The notes beneath the pieces were generated by a model. It did no database searches, had not been told where the DNA came from, and worked only from the letters and a program-made list of their open reading frames with translations. Made by a program: the position numbers and the translations under genes. A stretch of DNA of 6,015 nt from assembly GCA_018500075.1 (NCBI GenBank), contig JAHBAN010000254.1, positions 1 to 6,015 of the forward strand, given 5' to 3'. Source of the stretch: Flavobacteriia bacterium. GTDB taxonomy: Bacteria > Bacteroidota > Bacteroidia > Flavobacteriales > Flavobacteriaceae. Shown piece by piece: positions 5,011 through 6,015 of the stretch (positions are counted from its first letter, which is position 1; each line of letters opens with the position of its first letter).

Positions 5011-6015
5011 TCAAGACGCTTTCTGAGGGGCTTTGTTCTCGGGTTGGCCTTCGGCAAATGCCTCGCGCAGCTCCGCTTCCGTGCGATACCCGATCAGAAT
5101 GCCGGCTTTGGCCTCCCCAAGAACGGTGTCGCGCTCGGCGATCCAGGCATCTGAACGGGTCGTGCGTTGCGACAGTCGGCGCGACCAGTCAAAGAAATGC
5201 TGCTCCATCTGCGCGCGCTCTTTTGCAAAGGCCGGATCGGCCCCCAGATCGCACAGCTCGTCAGGGTCGGTTTGCACATCATACAGCATGGGGCGGAAGC
5301 CTTCTGCGAAGATATATTTCCAGCGCCCGTCAAACAGCATGGTCAGGCGTGCGTCTCTGACAGCAACATCAAGCCGCCGCCGCACGTCGCGCATGGAATA
5401 GTCGTACTCCGAAACCGCCACCACGCGCACCCCATCGGCATGACCGTGCAGGATCGGCTGCAAGGCGTGGCCTTCAAGGATATGCGGAACCTCTGTGCCA
5501 CCAAAAAACGAAAGAATGGTTGGCACGACATCAATCGCCTCGGCCAGCGCCGCAGAGCGCAACCCGCGGGTCGCGTTGGCCTCGGGGCTTGGGTCAACCA
5601 CAATCAGCGGAACGCGCGCGGAGGCATCATGGAACAGCTCTTTCTCGCCCATCCAGTGGTCGCCCAGATAGTCGCCATGATCGGAGGTGAATACGATCAT
5701 GGTGTCATCCCTCAGGCCCTGCGCATCCAGAAAGGCCATCAACCGGCCGATCTGGTCGTCAATCTGCTTGATAAGGCCCATATAGGCCGTCAGCACTTTG
5801 GTGCGGGTCTGGTCGTCGCAAAAGGCCCTGGACACCCGTTCTTGCATGAAGGCGTCATAGACGGGGTGCGCATCGCGCCGCTCACAGGCGTCCCGCACGG
5901 GCGCGAGGTGTGTCTCGGGGCCATACATATCGTGATAGGGCGCGGGGACGATATAGGGCCAATGTGGCTTGATGTAACTCAAATGCAGGCACCAGGCCGT
6001 GTCGCCTGCCTCGCG
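5011..6015 (-). CDS. Sulfatase / phosphonate monoester hydrolase family enzyme (N-terminus beyond window)
   Basis: The C-terminal 334 residues are visible, ending ...ENKAPQKAS with stop TGA at 5013-5011. The frame stays open to base 6015, so the TTG at 5982 is not the real start; the text upstream of it (GDTAWCLHLSYIKPHWPY) is normal sulfatase sequence. Members of this alkaline-phosphatase superfamily hydrolyse sulfate, phosphonate or phosphate monoesters using a Cys- or Ser-derived formylglycine, whose CxPxR-like site would lie off the right edge. Visible motifs are SYIKPHWPY with the family's substrate-contact His; FTSDHGDYLGDH around 5655-5690 with metal-binding Asp-His; GEKELFHD with the conserved Lys; and later SEYDYSMRD and FDGRWKYIFAEGFRPMLYD, seen in many C-terminal subdomains. 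The resemblance is closest to the PMH/arylsulfatase branch, but substrate cannot be fixed from this fragment. No signal peptide can be judged. RTX lies 408 bp downstream on the same strand. Confidence 0.93.
   Translation of the reverse strand, partial: REAGDTAWCLHLSYIKPHWPYIVPAPYHDMYGPETHLAPVRDACERRDAHPVYDAFMQERVSRAFCDDQTRTKVLTAYMGLIKQIDDQIGRLMAFLDAQGLRDDTMIVFTSDHGDYLGDHWMGEKELFHDASARVPLIVVDPSPEANATRGLRSAALAEAIDVVPTILSFFGGTEVPHILEGHALQPILHGHADGVRVVAVSEYDYSMRDVRRRLDVAVRDARLTMLFDGRWKYIFAEGFRPMLYDVQTDPDELCDLGADPAFAKERAQMEQHFFDWSRRLSQRTTRSDAWIAERDTVLGEAKAGILIGYRTEAELREAFAEGQPENKAPQKAS

Noticed and set aside
4613..5154. Several overlapping open frames on both strands in the intergenic region
   Set aside because: Compositional by-products of GC-rich DNA: Arg/Ala/Gly-rich text with no motif, mutually overlapping, some running into the 3' end of the sulfatase gene.
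5011..5982. Full-length sulfatase starting at the TTG at 5982
   Set aside because: The upstream in-frame sequence to base 6015 is clearly sulfatase-like (DTAWCLHLSY), and a start at 5982 would omit the nucleophile region, so the gene is truncated by the window, not short.

Overview
The window holds two genes, both on the minus strand and both running off an edge, separated by about 400 bases of structured, apparently non-coding DNA. The DNA is GC-rich, and the minus-strand codons in both genes favour G or C in third position. The style of the RTX repeats (acidic Gly/Asp nonapeptides alternating with 'LATGT..GG.AEGD...IENV' linkers) is familiar from marine alphaproteobacteria, especially the Rhodobacterales (Roseobacter-like). 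That lineage call is an inference from family resemblance. No rRNA, tRNA or other taxonomic marker is present.

Bases 1-4602: the N-terminal 1534 residues of a giant secreted RTX (calcium-binding repeat) protein. The reading frame is open from the ATG at 4602 down to base 1, so the C-terminus, where a type I secretion signal would be expected, lies outside the window. About 210 residues of LamG/concanavalin-like fold come first, then more than 1300 residues of RTX repeats. These contain ten linker modules and two internal copies of an approximately 148-residue block that resembles the cap usually found near the end of RTX arrays. The visible protein has no cysteine and one lysine.

Bases 4603-5010: intergenic. 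It carries a ribosome binding site, a candidate promoter with a 17-bp dyad over its -10 region, several GC-rich inverted repeats including a weak terminator candidate, and a canonical G-quadruplex motif.

Bases 5011-6015: the C-terminal 334 residues of a sulfatase / phosphonate monoester hydrolase family enzyme. Its metal-binding and substrate-contact motifs are visible, but the nucleophile region lies beyond the right edge.

How they may work together: a LamG-headed RTX protein is probably exported and may bind glycans or surfaces, and a sulfatase-superfamily enzyme could act on sulfate or phosphonate esters. The gap between them argues for separate transcription units, so a shared pathway is only a suggestion. 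I did not find a new defence, mobile or CRISPR-like system here. The most notable biology is the nested repeat architecture of the RTX gene and the regulatory-looking intergenic region.
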